From Margaritifera margaritifera (lineage: Eukaryota; Mollusca; Bivalvia; Unionida; Margaritiferidae), in NCBI GenBank assembly GCA_029931535.1, contig JAQPZY010001660.1:6642001-6706000 (forward strand): DNA of 64,000 nt. The letters run 5' to 3'. Each line of letters starts with the position of its first letter. Within the stretch, counting starts at the first letter, position 1. Below the pieces are notes generated by a model. It was not told the DNA's origin. It did not search any database and saw nothing but the letters and a program-made list of their open reading frames with translations. Shown here piece after piece: positions 1 through 11,299 of the stretch. The position numbers and the translations under genes were made by a program.

Positions 1-449
1 TGTACCATAGAGGACGTGTTGAATTGTGGTCTGCTCAGAACCAAGGGAGGTGTGCTTTACTTCCTCGCCATGTGTGCTGATCACACAAACAAAACAGTCT
101 GATTTTTCATGAAACTTCTTCTTTGAAGCAGCTAAAAAAAAGTGAAAAACAAAACTTTATTCATCAAAATTGTAACTTTTTAAAAACACCTCATCTATAT
201 TTGGCAATATATTTGCTACTTCATGATAATATTTGAAATTGCACTGAAACATTGCAAATCACACAATTTCAATCAATTCAGCTAGAAAATTAAACTCTAG
301 AATGTTAGTGAGCAGGCGCTCAGAGTATACCCTTGTTATTTTGAAAGCAGTATTAAAAAAACCAAGAAAGTTGGTCACAGTAAGTCATTTTTGGTGCACA
401 AAACCCCTTCATCCAAAGTTGCACCATCAGTGTAAGATTGCTGGCAGTA
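1..449. other. No gene seen
   Basis: AT-rich sequence with no coding stretch, RNA gene or structured repeat that I can support. Confidence 0.5.
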
Positions 450-599
450 CAGTACAGCTCACATGATTTTTCAGAATCCCACGCTTCACGGTGGGGGACT
501 TAATCCCCTCCACTTTCGCTCCAAGATAACACTCCGCAGTGGAGAGATACATACCTTCAAATCACTAATGCGCCTCGGCTGGCACGCTGATGGCAACTC

Positions 600-2229
600 C
601 ACCCTGGAGGGGCTGCTCGACATTACTGATTGACATTTGAACAGCCAATGAATGAAGACCACCCATGGAAAGACTGAGACGTCAAGAATGATTTACAACC
701 AGATATCATTTGAAGAATCAGTCGTCTTTATTTCCATCATATATTTGGACAACAAAAAAAATAATTTAAAAAGTCTTGTATATTCAGTACATGTATACTT
801 AGAAAAGATTGATCGACTTCTTTGACAATAATTTTACGCTTTTACTTTATTCAAAGAAATCGGAATAAATTTACGCCCTGACTCGACAAGAGGTATGCCT
901 TGTTGAGCTTCTCTCAAACAGCATAAATGTATCCTATTGTTCCAAAGGAAAAGTAATTCTCTGAGATATGGACAATTAAATTCCAAATTGACAACTGCTT
1001 CTGTTTATAAAAGAAAAAAAAATCAACCAAACAAAAAGAAAAGTACATTTACACTGAAATGCAAACCACGTGCTTTGTCAGTAAGCAGTAATGGCACAGT
1101 CACGAGGCTGAATATACGCAAATTTGAACTAGTTCAATTCTGACTGCATGTGTACTGTAAGGGACTGATCATTTAATATATGGGGCTAGAATGATGGGGC
1201 TAGAATGTTCTTTCCAATAGGGATATTTTTCTTTCATCACAAGATAAATTTCTTTCAAGAAAAGTATGGAATGGACTAATGTCTTTTTTTTATGACAAAT
1301 CAAAACAAGGCAACTGTTTTCAAGCATCCCCCCCGCCCTCTTTACAAAATTAAATGGTTTCTCCATAATAAAGACTTGACATCAGTGGATGTTTACATAA
1401 ATCAATGAAGTGACCATTGTCAACACTGTTATAAAATACTGACAAGGATTAGCATCAAAAGATGATGTAAATTTCAGCTTGGGAAAGGTGTGTTTTTATC
1501 ATATGAAGGCATGTGACTTAATGCATTGTACTTAAGAGCCCCAATTATGGTCCAACATTAGCAACGGAAGTTTGATAATTGTTTGTAATTAACCTGAACT
1601 CAACTTATTGCTGAAATGAATAATAATGTGGAAAATTTTAAAATCTCAGATGTTCAGAGATTTTAATTTCCAACAAATTTAGGGCATTCTGCATGTATGT
1701 ATTGCCTCCACATGTATCCTATTATTTGTTCATTTCTGTGAGGGGAAAATATAAAAATAAATTTTTGTATCATCATAGAAAAAAAAATCATATGGAAATG
1801 ATATGTCGATAAACTAATCGTAATATTGATCTATTTCTTATAATTATTTTGACACAGATATTAAAGTATACAGTTACCTGTTTGTGACTATGGGAGCAGT
1901 TGGTTATTGAGGAAAAAAAAATGTAAACTAATTTCTTTGAACAGTGTTTGGCATGTTTCTGTGTGTGGTATATTGCTTTACAGCTACAGTTACTGTGATC
2001 AAGTGGATAAAGTGTGCGACTTAGTCACACACACACTTGACTTTGGAGCACGAGGTCATGAGTTCTTTTTTGGCTTGGTGTGAATGATGAGGCCACTAAT
2101 TGAAGAAAGCTAGCCAATCAGGGAATACTTAAACTGTTACTGAAACACGTACACAAAAAAAATGTTTCTAATGTTAAGTGCAACTGGTTATGATGATTTC
2201 CGCAGTAGTGCTTTGGATTCCATATTTTA

Positions 2230-2230
<1 letters not shown>
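600..2230. other. No gene seen
   Basis: AT-rich stretch with only short open frames of low-complexity composition. No domain, splice-site-bounded exon or repeat array was recognised. Confidence 0.45.

Positions 2231-2293
<63 letters not shown>
2231..2293. repeat. Compound (TG)n(GA)n microsatellite
   Basis: A run of TG dinucleotides passes directly into GA dinucleotides with one interruption (AAAGAG). Confidence 0.95.
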
Positions 2294-2320
2294 GGGTAGT
2301 GAGGGGTCTTTGCTAAAAAT

Positions 2321-2400
2321 AGTTATTGATCCAGAAATGCTTCAACAGGTTCATCTCATAAACAGTTATTGATCCAGAAATGCTTCAACAGGTTCATGTC
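2321..2400 (+). repeat. 43-bp direct repeat, two copies
   Basis: The block beginning AGTTATTGATCCAGAAATGC occurs at 2321 and again at 2364 with near identity. Confidence 0.9.
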
Positions 2401-2404
2401 ATTT

Positions 2405-3965
2405 TTCTGTGTGATGCTCAAGTTTACTTGGTGATACAAATATTCAGTAGTTATACATACAACAAATGGGTATATGTTTATCCCGGTTCAGGTAAGTTTT
2501 GAGATTTTGTATAGATGTGCTACTTATAATTTCTGTTCATAAATTGTAAAAGGCAGGAATTAAATTTGATACAAGGTAGTTCTACATAAAGGGAACCGAT
2601 TGATTGAGTGTTGTAGGTCTCATTGTTAATAACAAATGGTCAAATTACATCTTTGTAAGTAGTTTGGAGCAAGACCATTGTCAATTTAAAAGAACTAATC
2701 TGACTGACACAAGGAATTGAAGACAATAAACAGATAAATGCAAAACTTTGATACTAGCTGTATTGATTAGTTCACTAGTTTTTCTTTCTATCACTGATTT
2801 TTCTTTTACAAGAATCAAACAATGGAACAGACTGTGGTTATACAGTATGATTCACTTGTCCCCGAGTACAATGTTTATTGTCAACTCAGTGGCAAAGAAA
2901 ACAAACCTGCAGAAGAGCTGCTGTTGTGTTTTTAGGTTACCAGTTCGCACATGAAATTAACATGTCAATATCAAAGAAAACAAACCATGTTCATGGTTTC
3001 TCTTGTGCTAGGTTATTAGTTTGCACATGAGCACTTCTCTTCGAAAAGTGCACATGTAAACTACATATATCCAGGATGACTTTTTGCGACCATTTGTAAA
3101 TTTTTTTAAAAACCGCTACTTTGGCAATTAATACAAAATAGTACAGTTTAAAATAAAATACCGATTTTAAATCTTAATAATTCTTCTTTAAGCAATAATT
3201 TTTGCTTTTGTGTGTTCATGCAACAACCGCCAAAACTAAGCTTTCTCAAGTTTGAATTACCCCTCTATAATGCTGTGATTGGATGTCAGAAGAAATGGTA
3301 CAATATGTGAATGAGAACTCATGCATGGGGTAACCATTGGAACTTGTGCCATTTGTTTCACCTCAGTCAGGTAAGAATGCAATTATGTTATTAATTTGTT
3401 CAATGTTTATTGTTCTTTTCATTGCAGAGAGTACAGTATCACTGACTTACGATCATTAAAAAATTCTATTGTGCAAACTGAACAAGAAATAAGGACATGA
3501 AAGGATGTTTAGACTCCAAAAATATAGTATTGAAGAACAAAATTAGATTTATTGCGCAAAATGTAGTATTAATACAGTTTGCGAGGCATTGTCATTATGT
3601 TAATATTATCTAAAATTTGATTTGGCATTATGTATCATACATTATCTTCATTAGAACAAGGAAATATTTATAATAACCGAATGATCATGTTTTTTTCAGT
3701 ATAAAAAAAAAGTGATAACGATGTAGATAAATCGGTGCCTCTCTCTGTCTAAACCTCTTTAGAGCATGCTTGCAGGGGTCATAAACAGTAAACCACGCCC
3801 ATATTATCGAGACCATGTCCACTCTGCGGTGGTGATCGGATGCGACTCCGCGAGAAAGCGTGGTGTGGTGCAGAGGATTCTCCGTGAGACACCATGGCAA
3901 CTCCGTCAGGACGCGTGGTGAGATGGTGGAGGTTTTTTTTCTTAATCCTTTCCACTCTCTCTTTC
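2405..3965. other. No gene seen
   Basis: AT-rich stretch without recognisable coding sequence. A short GC-rich block near 3780-3965 belongs to the inverted-end repeat of the 450-4014 segment. Confidence 0.4.
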
Positions 3966-4084
3966 TACCCCCACCGCGAAGCGTGGGGTTCCGAAAAATC
4001 ACGTGAGCTGTACTGTATGTGAAAGGGTACTGGATTAAGAGTCTATGCTGGATTTTTAAGCAATATCTAAAAAATGTGGAAAAT

Positions 4085-4775
4085 ATGTAACTGTGACCCT
4101 GTTTTGGAGTGCAATACATCTATGCAAATTTAATGGCAAGAAGTAAAAGGGTACTGAAATCAGCCCAGACATGATTTGCAAACAATATTGATCAGTCCTG
4201 TAAAGCAGGTCACAGTGACCCATCCTTTGTGTGCAACACTCATTCCACCCAAGATGAATGGTGCAAGTTTGATATTATATGTGACAAGTTAATACAATTA
4301 GAGCCAGGACACAGTTTAAAAGAAAGTTTTAATAGATCATGGAATGTAGGTCACAATGACCTAGTAATGTTGCATGACTCTTGTTCATCCCAAAATGCAC
4401 CTACAGTGCAAGTTTCATAGGAATTTCAGTCTGGACAGAGAGGATGGACATGATCTTTAAACAAAGTTTATTAAATCATGGAAAGCAGGTCGTAGTGACC
4501 AACATTTGGTAATATATGTTCATCCCAAGATGCAACTTTTTTGTAAGTTTGGTGGCAATTGGTGAAAAGGAATTGAAATTAAAGCCCAAACATGATTTTT
4601 CAACAATTTTCATTTCATCTTCGAAAGGAGATCACTGCAACATTATTTTGATGTAACATTAAGTTCATTCCAAGATGCACCCTTAATGCAAGTCTTATGT
4701 CAATAGTTACGTTTATTGATATACATGTAGAAATCACAATCCAGACAGGGAGGACAGAGTTATGGATGGTTGGTA
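4085..4775 (+). repeat. Degenerate ~145-bp satellite with ERE-like palindromes
   Basis: About four diverged monomers share phrases such as 'gtgcaagttt' and 'atcatggaa' and a palindrome. The palindrome is AGGTCACAGTGACCC at 4207-4221, AGGTCACAATGACCT at 4348-4362 and a decayed AGGTCGTAGTGACC at 4487-4500. Inverted AGGTCA half-sites spaced by 3 bp are the consensus oestrogen response element. A related array lies at 39838-40440. Function is unproven; it may simply be a repeat family that contains this palindrome. Confidence 0.65.
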
Positions 4776-5075
4776 AAGTAAACCCTACATACTGCCTGTT
4801 TCTCAAATTTGGGTATACAAAATACCTTTCAGACTACATAATTTGATTTAGTACATACTATACACAAACTGCAGATCAATCAATCATAAAAATGTTGTAC
4901 TTTGTATGTTTCATTTACCAATATCACCGAGAATTAATGATGCTAAATTATAATTATTTACACTATAGAACTGCAAGTGAAACATATGGCCTAGGAGCCA
5001 ATCCCATTTTGCACAAGTATCTTATAAAGTTAAATCCAAATAATAGATATTTATTGCAAAAACTAAATTAAATGA

Positions 5076-6292
5076 CCAGACCTGCCAACCCTAAAAGGGC
5101 CTTTTCAGTAAGGCTGTAGATATTTTCCCATAAGTTAGACATATTTTCAGTAAGGTGTAGCGAAATATCATGTATATGTACAGCTATTGTTGACTTGGAA
5201 AAACATGTGTTTCAAAAGTTTATAAGTGTGTTCTGATGCAGGAAAGGCAACACAATGTTCAACTAAAAAGTTTGTAAAGTACACTTCACCCTTAATGACC
5301 TCCAGTTCAGTTTCAGAAATGTAGTTCTTAAAACCACATAGATGTAAATGACTTCTTGTTAGATGCCTCAACCTGACACAAATTATCTCTCTCACCATAA
5401 GCAATATTGAAATTGACATGCCATGATGTCCAATATATGTAATTGCTGCCTTTCCTGTATCTGCATATTCTTTTTTATACTTCTGTGATGATTGTCAGGG
5501 CTTTTTAACAGGCTGATTGTTACCTTCACATTCAATGTGTTTTCATTCATTGGAATTTCCAGACCATGTTATGATGTAAAAGCAAAAGCTTGATCATACA
5601 TGCATTCTGCATGAAAAACACAGGACTCCAGTCAGTACCCATGAACCTATTCCCAATCTAATTTTATTGCATTTTTGTCCCCACTTTGTTTGACTTTGAT
5701 GGTGATCCTTGGCTTAGATTTAGGCATTCTTGGTACTGATTTAAAGGAAATTATTTATTCTTTAGAATATGAGCATTATGGTGTGACTGTCTGTGTGTAT
5801 TTTGACAACAGTGCACAGTGAGTAATCAGGCATTGATGTGGGCCTGGAACTGAAATCTGTGACCCATGGCATCTTGTTTTGTTTACAGTTCAGTCCCTCC
5901 AAAAAATGCTGGATAACCTATGACAAGAACTTCACTGTGAGTTCATCTTTGAAGATACTTTAGATTAACATGATTTTTAGGATTTGGACACACTGCATAG
6001 TTCAATACTGAGAAACAAATGTTTGGACCATACAGGGACAATAATTGTGACCTGAATCCAGGTAGTTTAAAACATCGGAAGAACCTCCTGTCAAAGTTAG
6101 TCTGGTTCCCTGACCAAATCCACTGAGTCTAATATGAAAACCCAGATCTAGACCAACCCACACAAAAAATATCTGGATTTAACTTCTCACAATGATTGTA
6201 TTTTCTTATGTTTTCCTATTGTGTGTAAGTCCGTAATTTAAGGGTTATTTCAGTAAAACTTATATTAAAATTTTAAGGGTTGGCAGGTCTGG
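5076..6292. mobile_element. Non-autonomous DNA transposon-like element, 1.2 kb
   Basis: The left end CCAGACCTGCCAACCCTAAA is mirrored at the right end by TTTAAGGGTTGGCAGGTCTGG, giving terminal inverted repeats of about 21 bp with one indel. A subterminal 'cagtaa' motif recurs near both ends. No transposase is recognisable inside, and no convincing target duplication was found. It lies just downstream of the caspase exon on the caspase strand, probably inside an intron. The superfamily was not assigned. Confidence 0.6.
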
Positions 6293-6569
6293 ATGTCTCA
6301 TAAAATATATAAGATATTTTCTTAAATTTGTCAAATATGTAATACAACTGGTCATGAAGTTTTGAAGATATCCTATATATTTTTATGAGATACATGTATG
6401 TTACAGAAATAAAAAAAACTATCAGATATCTGATGAAGAATATGGGGCATCAAGGTAAACTTTACATAAGATATTTTACAAATTGAACACATATATATGA
6501 CATAAAAGCAATATATTGAATAATTTTAAATAATTGTATCGCAGTTAACAACAATGTGAATATGATTAC

Positions 6570-6780
6570 CTTTCTTCAGTTTGCATATCATCTGTTCCGC
6601 AATTAGATTTTTGTACACCTTCACTCTAAAGTCAAATTTGTCAAACAGCGTCTTCATGTTCATCAGGTCTTTATCTGCTCCATTGCGTTTTGTTAAGCCG
6701 TCTCGCATAAATGTTTCATTGACAATGACCACTGCCAGTCCACGATGCATATGCTTGAAGTTGTAGACATTTTCAGCCAT
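6570..6780 (-). CDS. Caspase large-subunit exon (host gene, partial)
   Basis: The minus-strand reading encodes a caspase p20 N-terminal block: HRGLAVVIVNETF, then R-x-G-x-D-x-D (RNGADKDL), then FDFRVKVYKNL. This matches the beta1 strand and following helix of caspase-3/7-type proteases, cysteine proteases that carry out apoptosis. The exon ends in a good donor (AAAG|GTAATC at 6570/6569). Upstream, an acceptor (TTGCAG) lies at 6824 and an in-frame stop precedes the ATG, so this may be the first coding exon of a short-prodomain caspase. The catalytic His and Cys exons were not found in the lower-coordinate sequence; they may lie outside the window or be too short to recognise. Confidence 0.78.
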
Positions 6781-6823
6781 TCTTCAATACTTCTTTTCAG
6801 TGTTTGTATCAGAATTACACAAT

Positions 6824-6830
6824 CTGCAAT
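6824..6830 (-). other. Putative splice acceptor of the caspase exon
   Basis: On the minus strand, TATTGCAG ends at 6824 and opens an exon of about 43 nt of 5' UTR before the ATG at 6780. Confidence 0.5.
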
Positions 6831-7189
6831 AGTTAAAGTTATGATCTAGTTACAATCAGAAGTTACCATAATGATGGCTCATGAGAGATTCAGTGATGTA
6901 TCCAAGACAAGCCTTGAATGCACTGACAGAGCCTGAATAGCAGTGTTGGTTATTGGTAAAAATGTCGATCATCAGTTTCTACTAAATGATTTACAATCTA
7001 TTAATTTTTCCACATGATATCTTGCCAGAACTAGTGATAATTTCAAGCAGCCTAAAGTCTGAAAGCTCATTACCAGTCCAATCTTTTGTATGGGTGGTTA
7101 ACTTGTATGATGAAAATAATACCAGATGAAACAATTTTAATGATACAGTGAAACCTATCCACAGTATTAAGGTTAAGGACACTCAAGGG

Positions 7190-7373
7190 ACCACAAAATT
7201 CTGTCCTTTATGGATAGGTGTCCTTTATATTTAAGTCAAATTAATAACAGGATTAATATGTGGGAAGATTCAAGGGATTAAATTAAGAACAGGGATTTAT
7301 CTATGGAAAGATATCCTTTATATGTATACAGTGAAATTAAAAACAGGGATTAATCTATGGGAAGATGGACCCC
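7190..7373 (+). repeat. Degenerate ~55-bp tandem repeat (left of DIRS remnant)
   Basis: Repeated phrases 'aacagggatt(a/t)atctatgg(g)aaga' and 'tcctttatatgta' form a degenerate array. The same array continues in the same orientation at 10563-10680, so the DIRS-like element between appears to have inserted into it. Confidence 0.65.
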
Positions 7374-7692
7374 CATCCAAGCATACTTTAAATGTGATGG
7401 ATGGGAGGGGGGGGGGGGCATTATTGGAGTAAGCCAGAGGCTGAGCATTTATAAATTAGCATTTTCACCTTGGTGCTTGCTTGAGAGGCACTCTTTAAAG
7501 AGAACCAAAATCATCTGACAGTCATAAATAACCAGCTGTTTATCCCTCCACATCATATTTTAACCCTTTTTTTGTTGGCCATAATAGGGTGGGAACATAT
7601 CATTGGGAAGGTTTATACATGCTCAGCCTCCGACTTACTCCAATAATGTCCCCCATCCATCACATCTAAAGTATGTTTGGATGGGGGTCCAT
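7362..7692. repeat. Inverted repeat pair at the left end of the DIRS remnant
   Basis: Arms at 7362-7453 and 7612-7692 are about 85 bp each. Shared text includes GGACCCCCATCCAA and GGAGTAAGYCRGAGGCTGAG. A G-run of about 11 lies in the left arm. Confidence 0.8.
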
Positions 7693-7799
7693 TATTTTTC
7701 ATAAGTCTTTGGTTTTACATGTATAAATTAGCATGTTTAAAGAAAGACAACACAAACACTCAAATTCAACACTTTCATTTCATTTTTAGAACACTTGTA

Positions 7800-8932
7800 C
7801 AAAAGTTTTATTTAAATGTATATCACATCGTAAGTAGAATTTGTGAACATTCTTGGTCGAGGACCAATTTGCTGTTCTAAGAATTTCCTGGAGTGAACAA
7901 CCTCCCCTATGGGCTAGCTGCGGATGTTGAAGCTGAATGATATGAATTATAATACTGGATATCAATGCCTGAAAGTTGTAGCACCACTTTCAACCACCCT
8001 GCTAATGTGCTACTTGTAATTGCTTTAAAAGTATGAAAAAACACAATTAACTGATCACACTTCCTAAGACTACGAGTTCTATCAAGGTAATGTAAAATTG
8101 TGTGCATAGGACATGCCCTTTCGTCAGGAAAATGATGGATTTTTAAACAAGAACTCTTCCTTTGTCTAGAAGTTTTAGTAGAGTAGAGAAATAAAACTGA
8201 ATATCATTGTTTGATATACACATATTATGAATATTCATGGCAATCAATGTTTGTGCCCTTGCTGCTCTGGAAAGTGCAAAAAGAGCTGCAGTTTTAAATG
8301 ACAGCAACTTACAATCTACATCCTGCTGGGGAAACAACTTACTTAAATATTTGAGCACTTGTTCAACATCACAAGTGATTGCATAATTTGCTTGAGGTGG
8401 ATTCATAATGAAAATACCTCTCATAAATCTTAATTAATTAAAAGTGGCTTAAAACACCAGTTCTGACCTAGTAATTGTAGAGTTTGTAACAGCATATGGA
8501 CTTGCGAGTGTTTACAACACTATATGATTTACCAAGGAATACAAGATAACTCAAGTATGCCACAACTATTTCTTCAGATGCACTATAGGGATTGTTTTTC
8601 CTGACAGAACACCAAATGTTCCACTTCCTCCATGCAAGGTTATACTGCTTTTGTGTGCCTTTTCCCCAGAAATCGCAGATGAGTTCAATAGCTTTCTCTG
8701 GAAGTCTTCTACTTTGGAGGTTTGCCCTGATACAACCACACCTATCAACTTCAACTTTTCCTTTGGAGGATGAATCTCTCTTGAGTGTGGGAGTAAGCAG
8801 GTCCTTGTGTCGAGGCAGCCTGGCAGGAATATCAACAATACAAGCCATAAGTAAAGGAAACCAAGGGTGAGATGGCCAATATGGAATTATCATAAGTGCT
8901 TTGTCAATTTTGTCACTCGTGATCTTATTCAA
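7800..8932 (-). pseudogene. DIRS-like tyrosine recombinase, decayed
   Basis: The N-terminal SAM-like core-binding domain reads GTQKQYNLAWRKWNIWC and EEIVVAYLSYLVFLGKSYSV (8750-8470). The catalytic part follows in broken frames: LLSFKTAALFALSRAARAQT (8330-8240), LHYLDRTRSLRKCDQL (8090-8040), HSASTSAA (near 7925), and ANWSST...HKFYLR with the candidate nucleophilic tyrosine near 7820. The enzyme family integrates circular cDNA. The expected arginine around the HSASTSAA box is not visible, and there are several frame changes and stops, so it is inactive as written. Confidence 0.75.
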
Positions 8933-8943
8933 AATTTTTCCTA

Positions 8944-9655
8944 TTAAGCGGAAAGGGGGAAAAAAGATCGAAATTCATGCCAGGAAAAGGAAAAAGCATC
9001 AAACTTAATTGCTCCTGGTTCTGGATTCCATTTATCAATTTGAAAATTTAACCTAGAAGCAAATAAATTAATGTCTGGTTGAAAAAAGTGAGTGCAAAGC
9101 CTACTAAAAATGCCTCTTTCTAACATCCACTCAGTAGAGTCTGAAAAATTTATAGAATAGAAATCAGCAGAAGTATTATCAACTCCTGGTAAGTAGATGG
9201 CTGAAATGTCATTGTCTCTTTTGAGGCACCATTCCCAAAGAGATTTTGAAAGATAATCCATTTCTTTAGATTGCATTCCACCCATATTATTAATGTATGA
9301 CAATGCACATGTATTGTCTGTTTGAATACCAACATGTTTATTCATAACTAGGCAATAAAATGATCTCAAGGCATGGAAGATAGCAAAAAGTTCTAAATAA
9401 TTGATGTGATAATTGGATTCTTCAACTGACCAAAGGCATGGACTGATTGGATTCTGTTGAAACAGCACTCCACCCTAGTGTGGATGTATCTGTCTGGAGA
9501 AAAAAATCAACTGGTTCGGGTCTGATACTTTTACTATTACATATTTTTATGTTTTCAGACCACCAGTCTAACTCGGCCTTGCTGTTTTCCGACAGGATTA
9601 TATGTGCATCATAGTTTTGGTAATATGCAAGACTGAGAACTCTGTCTCTTTCCAA
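8944..9655 (-). pseudogene. RT C-terminus/RNase H of the DIRS-like element, decayed
   Basis: Two minus-strand pieces in different frames meet at about 9440. The first has LDWWSENI and TDTSTLGWSAV, the RNase H first-aspartate strand. The second continues with INYLELFAIFHALRSF (the acidic helix), IQTDNTCALSYINNMGG (third catalytic Asp) and LPGVDNTSAD. The order and motifs match RNase H domains of DIRS elements. It lies immediately upstream of the recombinase on the same strand. The reverse transcriptase expected upstream is missing. Confidence 0.75.
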
Positions 9656-9716
9656 ATAGTGATATTACATTGGCTCTTCTAAAACTGCTTGAAAAGCATT
9701 AACAAAATAAACCAAG

Positions 9717-9722
9717 ATTATG

Positions 9723-9782
<60 letters not shown>

Positions 9783-9922
9783 GGATTAAAGACGTGTGCG
9801 ACGAACGTGGAGAGAGATTTTGGATTAAAGACGTGCGACGAATTTCGTCATGTATGTCTATGACGAACGTACTTAGTTATTTGGATTAAACTCCCAAAAT
9901 CTCTCTCTCTCTCCACATAATC
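9717..9922. repeat. (GA)n foldback: inverted repeat with purine arm
   Basis: GATTATGTGGAGAGAG...GAGATTTTGG at 9717-9784 is answered by CCCAAAATCTCTCTC...CCACATAATC at 9891-9922. The left arm is lengthened by (GA)n expansion. The loop holds two copies of a 'GGATTAAAGACGTG(TG)CGACGAA' unit. Confidence 0.85.
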
Positions 9923-10129
9923 TTTTCACTAGTGCTAGACTAGACGTAGTAAGTATATATACACTGACATTGAAACAGCCCCATTGTCAGTATTTTATCT
10001 AGTGTATTTGAAAATTAAAATAATATCTGCTCTTATAGACATATATCCTTCTGATATATTAATTAGGCAGCCGACCTCGGACGCTGTTCAGGTCAAATTG
10101 CCCAAACTTTACAAATTTAGCACAGGTTT

Positions 10130-10240
10130 ATGGCTGCCGACATGGACGAAGTCCTGTCACTTACCCCATCTGACTCCGAGATGTCAGACTTTTCGGGGTT
10201 TGATATTAATGATATTGGAGCAAATGTCGAACGTGACTGA
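10130..10240 (+). CDS. Short acidic ORF, possible mobile-element gag start
   Basis: ATG at 10130 opens 36 codons (MAADMDEVLSLTPSDSEMSD...), rich in Asp, Glu and Ser. It is followed at once by the 67-bp tandem repeat. Acidic Ser/Asp N-termini are common in structural proteins of invertebrate retroelements, but no domain is recognisable. It may be a chance ORF. Confidence 0.25.
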   Translation: MAADMDEVLSLTPSDSEMSDFSGFDINDIGANVERD

Positions 10241-10430
10241 CTGAATTTGAATTATAGACGTGTGCGACGAATCTCGTCATGTACGTCTGTATGTCGATAG
10301 TCTGACTGAATTTGGATTATAGACGTGTGCGACAAATCTCGTCATGTACGTCTGTGATGAACGTCTGACTGACTGAATTTGAATTATAGACGTGTGCGAC
10401 GAATCTCGTCATGTACGTGATGAACGTGGG
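10229..10430 (+). repeat. ~67-bp tandem repeat, three copies
   Basis: Each copy reads CTGACTGAATTTGRATTATA then GACGTGTGCGAC(G/A)AATCTC then GTCATGTACGT. The segment GACGAATCTCGTC can form a short hairpin. Two related units lie at 9779-9888. Confidence 0.85.
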
Positions 10431-10562
10431 ATAACAGCTGGTTATATATGACTATGTCACGTGATTTTGTTTTTCTTTAAAGAGCGTATCTCAAGCAAGC
10501 GCCTAGGTGAAAATGCTAATTTATACATGTGGAGCCAAAGGCTGATAAAAAATAATGTCTCT

Positions 10563-10680
10563 TACATGTAAGTGAAATTAATAAAAAGGATTAATCTATG
10601 GGAAGACATCCTTTATGTATAAGTGTAATTAATAACAGGGATAAGTGTATGGGAAGATGTCTTTTATTAGGGATAACCAG
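10563..10680 (+). repeat. Continuation of the ~55-bp tandem repeat
   Basis: Same repeat and orientation as 7190-7373 (GGATTAATCTATGGGAAGA, ATCCTTTATGTA), interrupted by the DIRS-like insertion. Confidence 0.65.
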
Positions 10681-11115
10681 TGATTTTTAAAATTTTTGAC
10701 TACTGAAAAAAAAAAACTTTGCACCTTGCAAAACTTTCAAAAGGTAGAATGCCAAAAATGAAGTATTTTGGGTAGTATGACTTTCTGTTTGATTCTAGCA
10801 AGTTTTCAATGTTTTCATCTATGACGTTTTTCAAAATCACTTAAAATTTCTTGTTCCAAAATTCTGATCAGTTAAATTTCTTCCCCTAAAATCTGTTGCA
10901 TGTGGATTTTTTTTCTTGTTTAACTTATCATTCCTTTCAGTTATTTAAGTAAAAAAAAAAATATTTTGAATCACAATCCCAAGATTTTTAAAACTTAAAT
11001 TCCCGCCCCCCCCCTTCAAAGTACATTAATACATAACAAACAAATAACACTTTATTATGTCCTATTTGACTTTATTACTCACACACAGCAAACATTAATT
11101 GCTGACTCTTTTCTT

Positions 11116-11291
11116 TCAAAAAGAGTTTCATTTCAGTATTATCCTTCTGAAAAATGATTAATTGCAATATTATCCATAAAAAAGAGTTTAATGTCAGTAT
11201 TATACAGAGATTAATTTCAGTATTATCCATAAAAAAGAGTTTAATTTCAGTATTATCCATAAAAAAAAGTTTAATTTCAGTATTATCCAGA
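11116..11291 (+). repeat. ~33-bp AT-rich tandem repeat
   Basis: About five copies of a unit containing TTTCAGTATTATCCATAAAA and AGAGTTTAA, with some truncated copies. Confidence 0.85.
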
Positions 11292-11299
11292 TATCATAA

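Larger units (their letters stand above)
450..4014. mobile_element. Possible TA-flanked element with inverted ends
   Basis: The segment starting CAGTACAGCTCA at 450 recurs inverted at about 3966-4014 and ends TGAGCTGTACTG. Both outer ends abut a TA dinucleotide (448-449 and 4015-4016). The inverted similarity runs about 50 bp and includes a CCCACGCTTC(A/G)CGGTGGGGG block. TA duplication and CAGT...ACTG ends fit Tc1/mariner-type transposons. No transposase is recognisable inside, so this is either a non-autonomous or decayed element, or two inverted copies of one short dispersed repeat. Confidence 0.35.
7362..10526 (-). mobile_element. DIRS-like tyrosine-recombinase retroelement, broken
   Basis: The minus strand carries RNase H remnants (9655-8944) followed by a tyrosine recombinase (8932-7800), the DIRS-order arrangement. 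Inverted end sequence is visible: 7451-7486 is the reverse complement of 10487-10526 (CTCAAGCAAGC...GCTAATTT). A further inverted pair of about 85 bp lies at 7362-7453 and 7612-7692. DIRS elements are known for inverted termini and circular-junction-like repeats. Gag and most of the RT are missing; where they should be there is a (GA)n foldback and other repeats. Confidence 0.65.

Noticed and set aside
3760..3785. Minus-strand text resembling the caspase QACxG active site
   Set aside because: The key Arg-Gly after QAC is missing and the surroundings are a GC-rich repeat, not exon-like.
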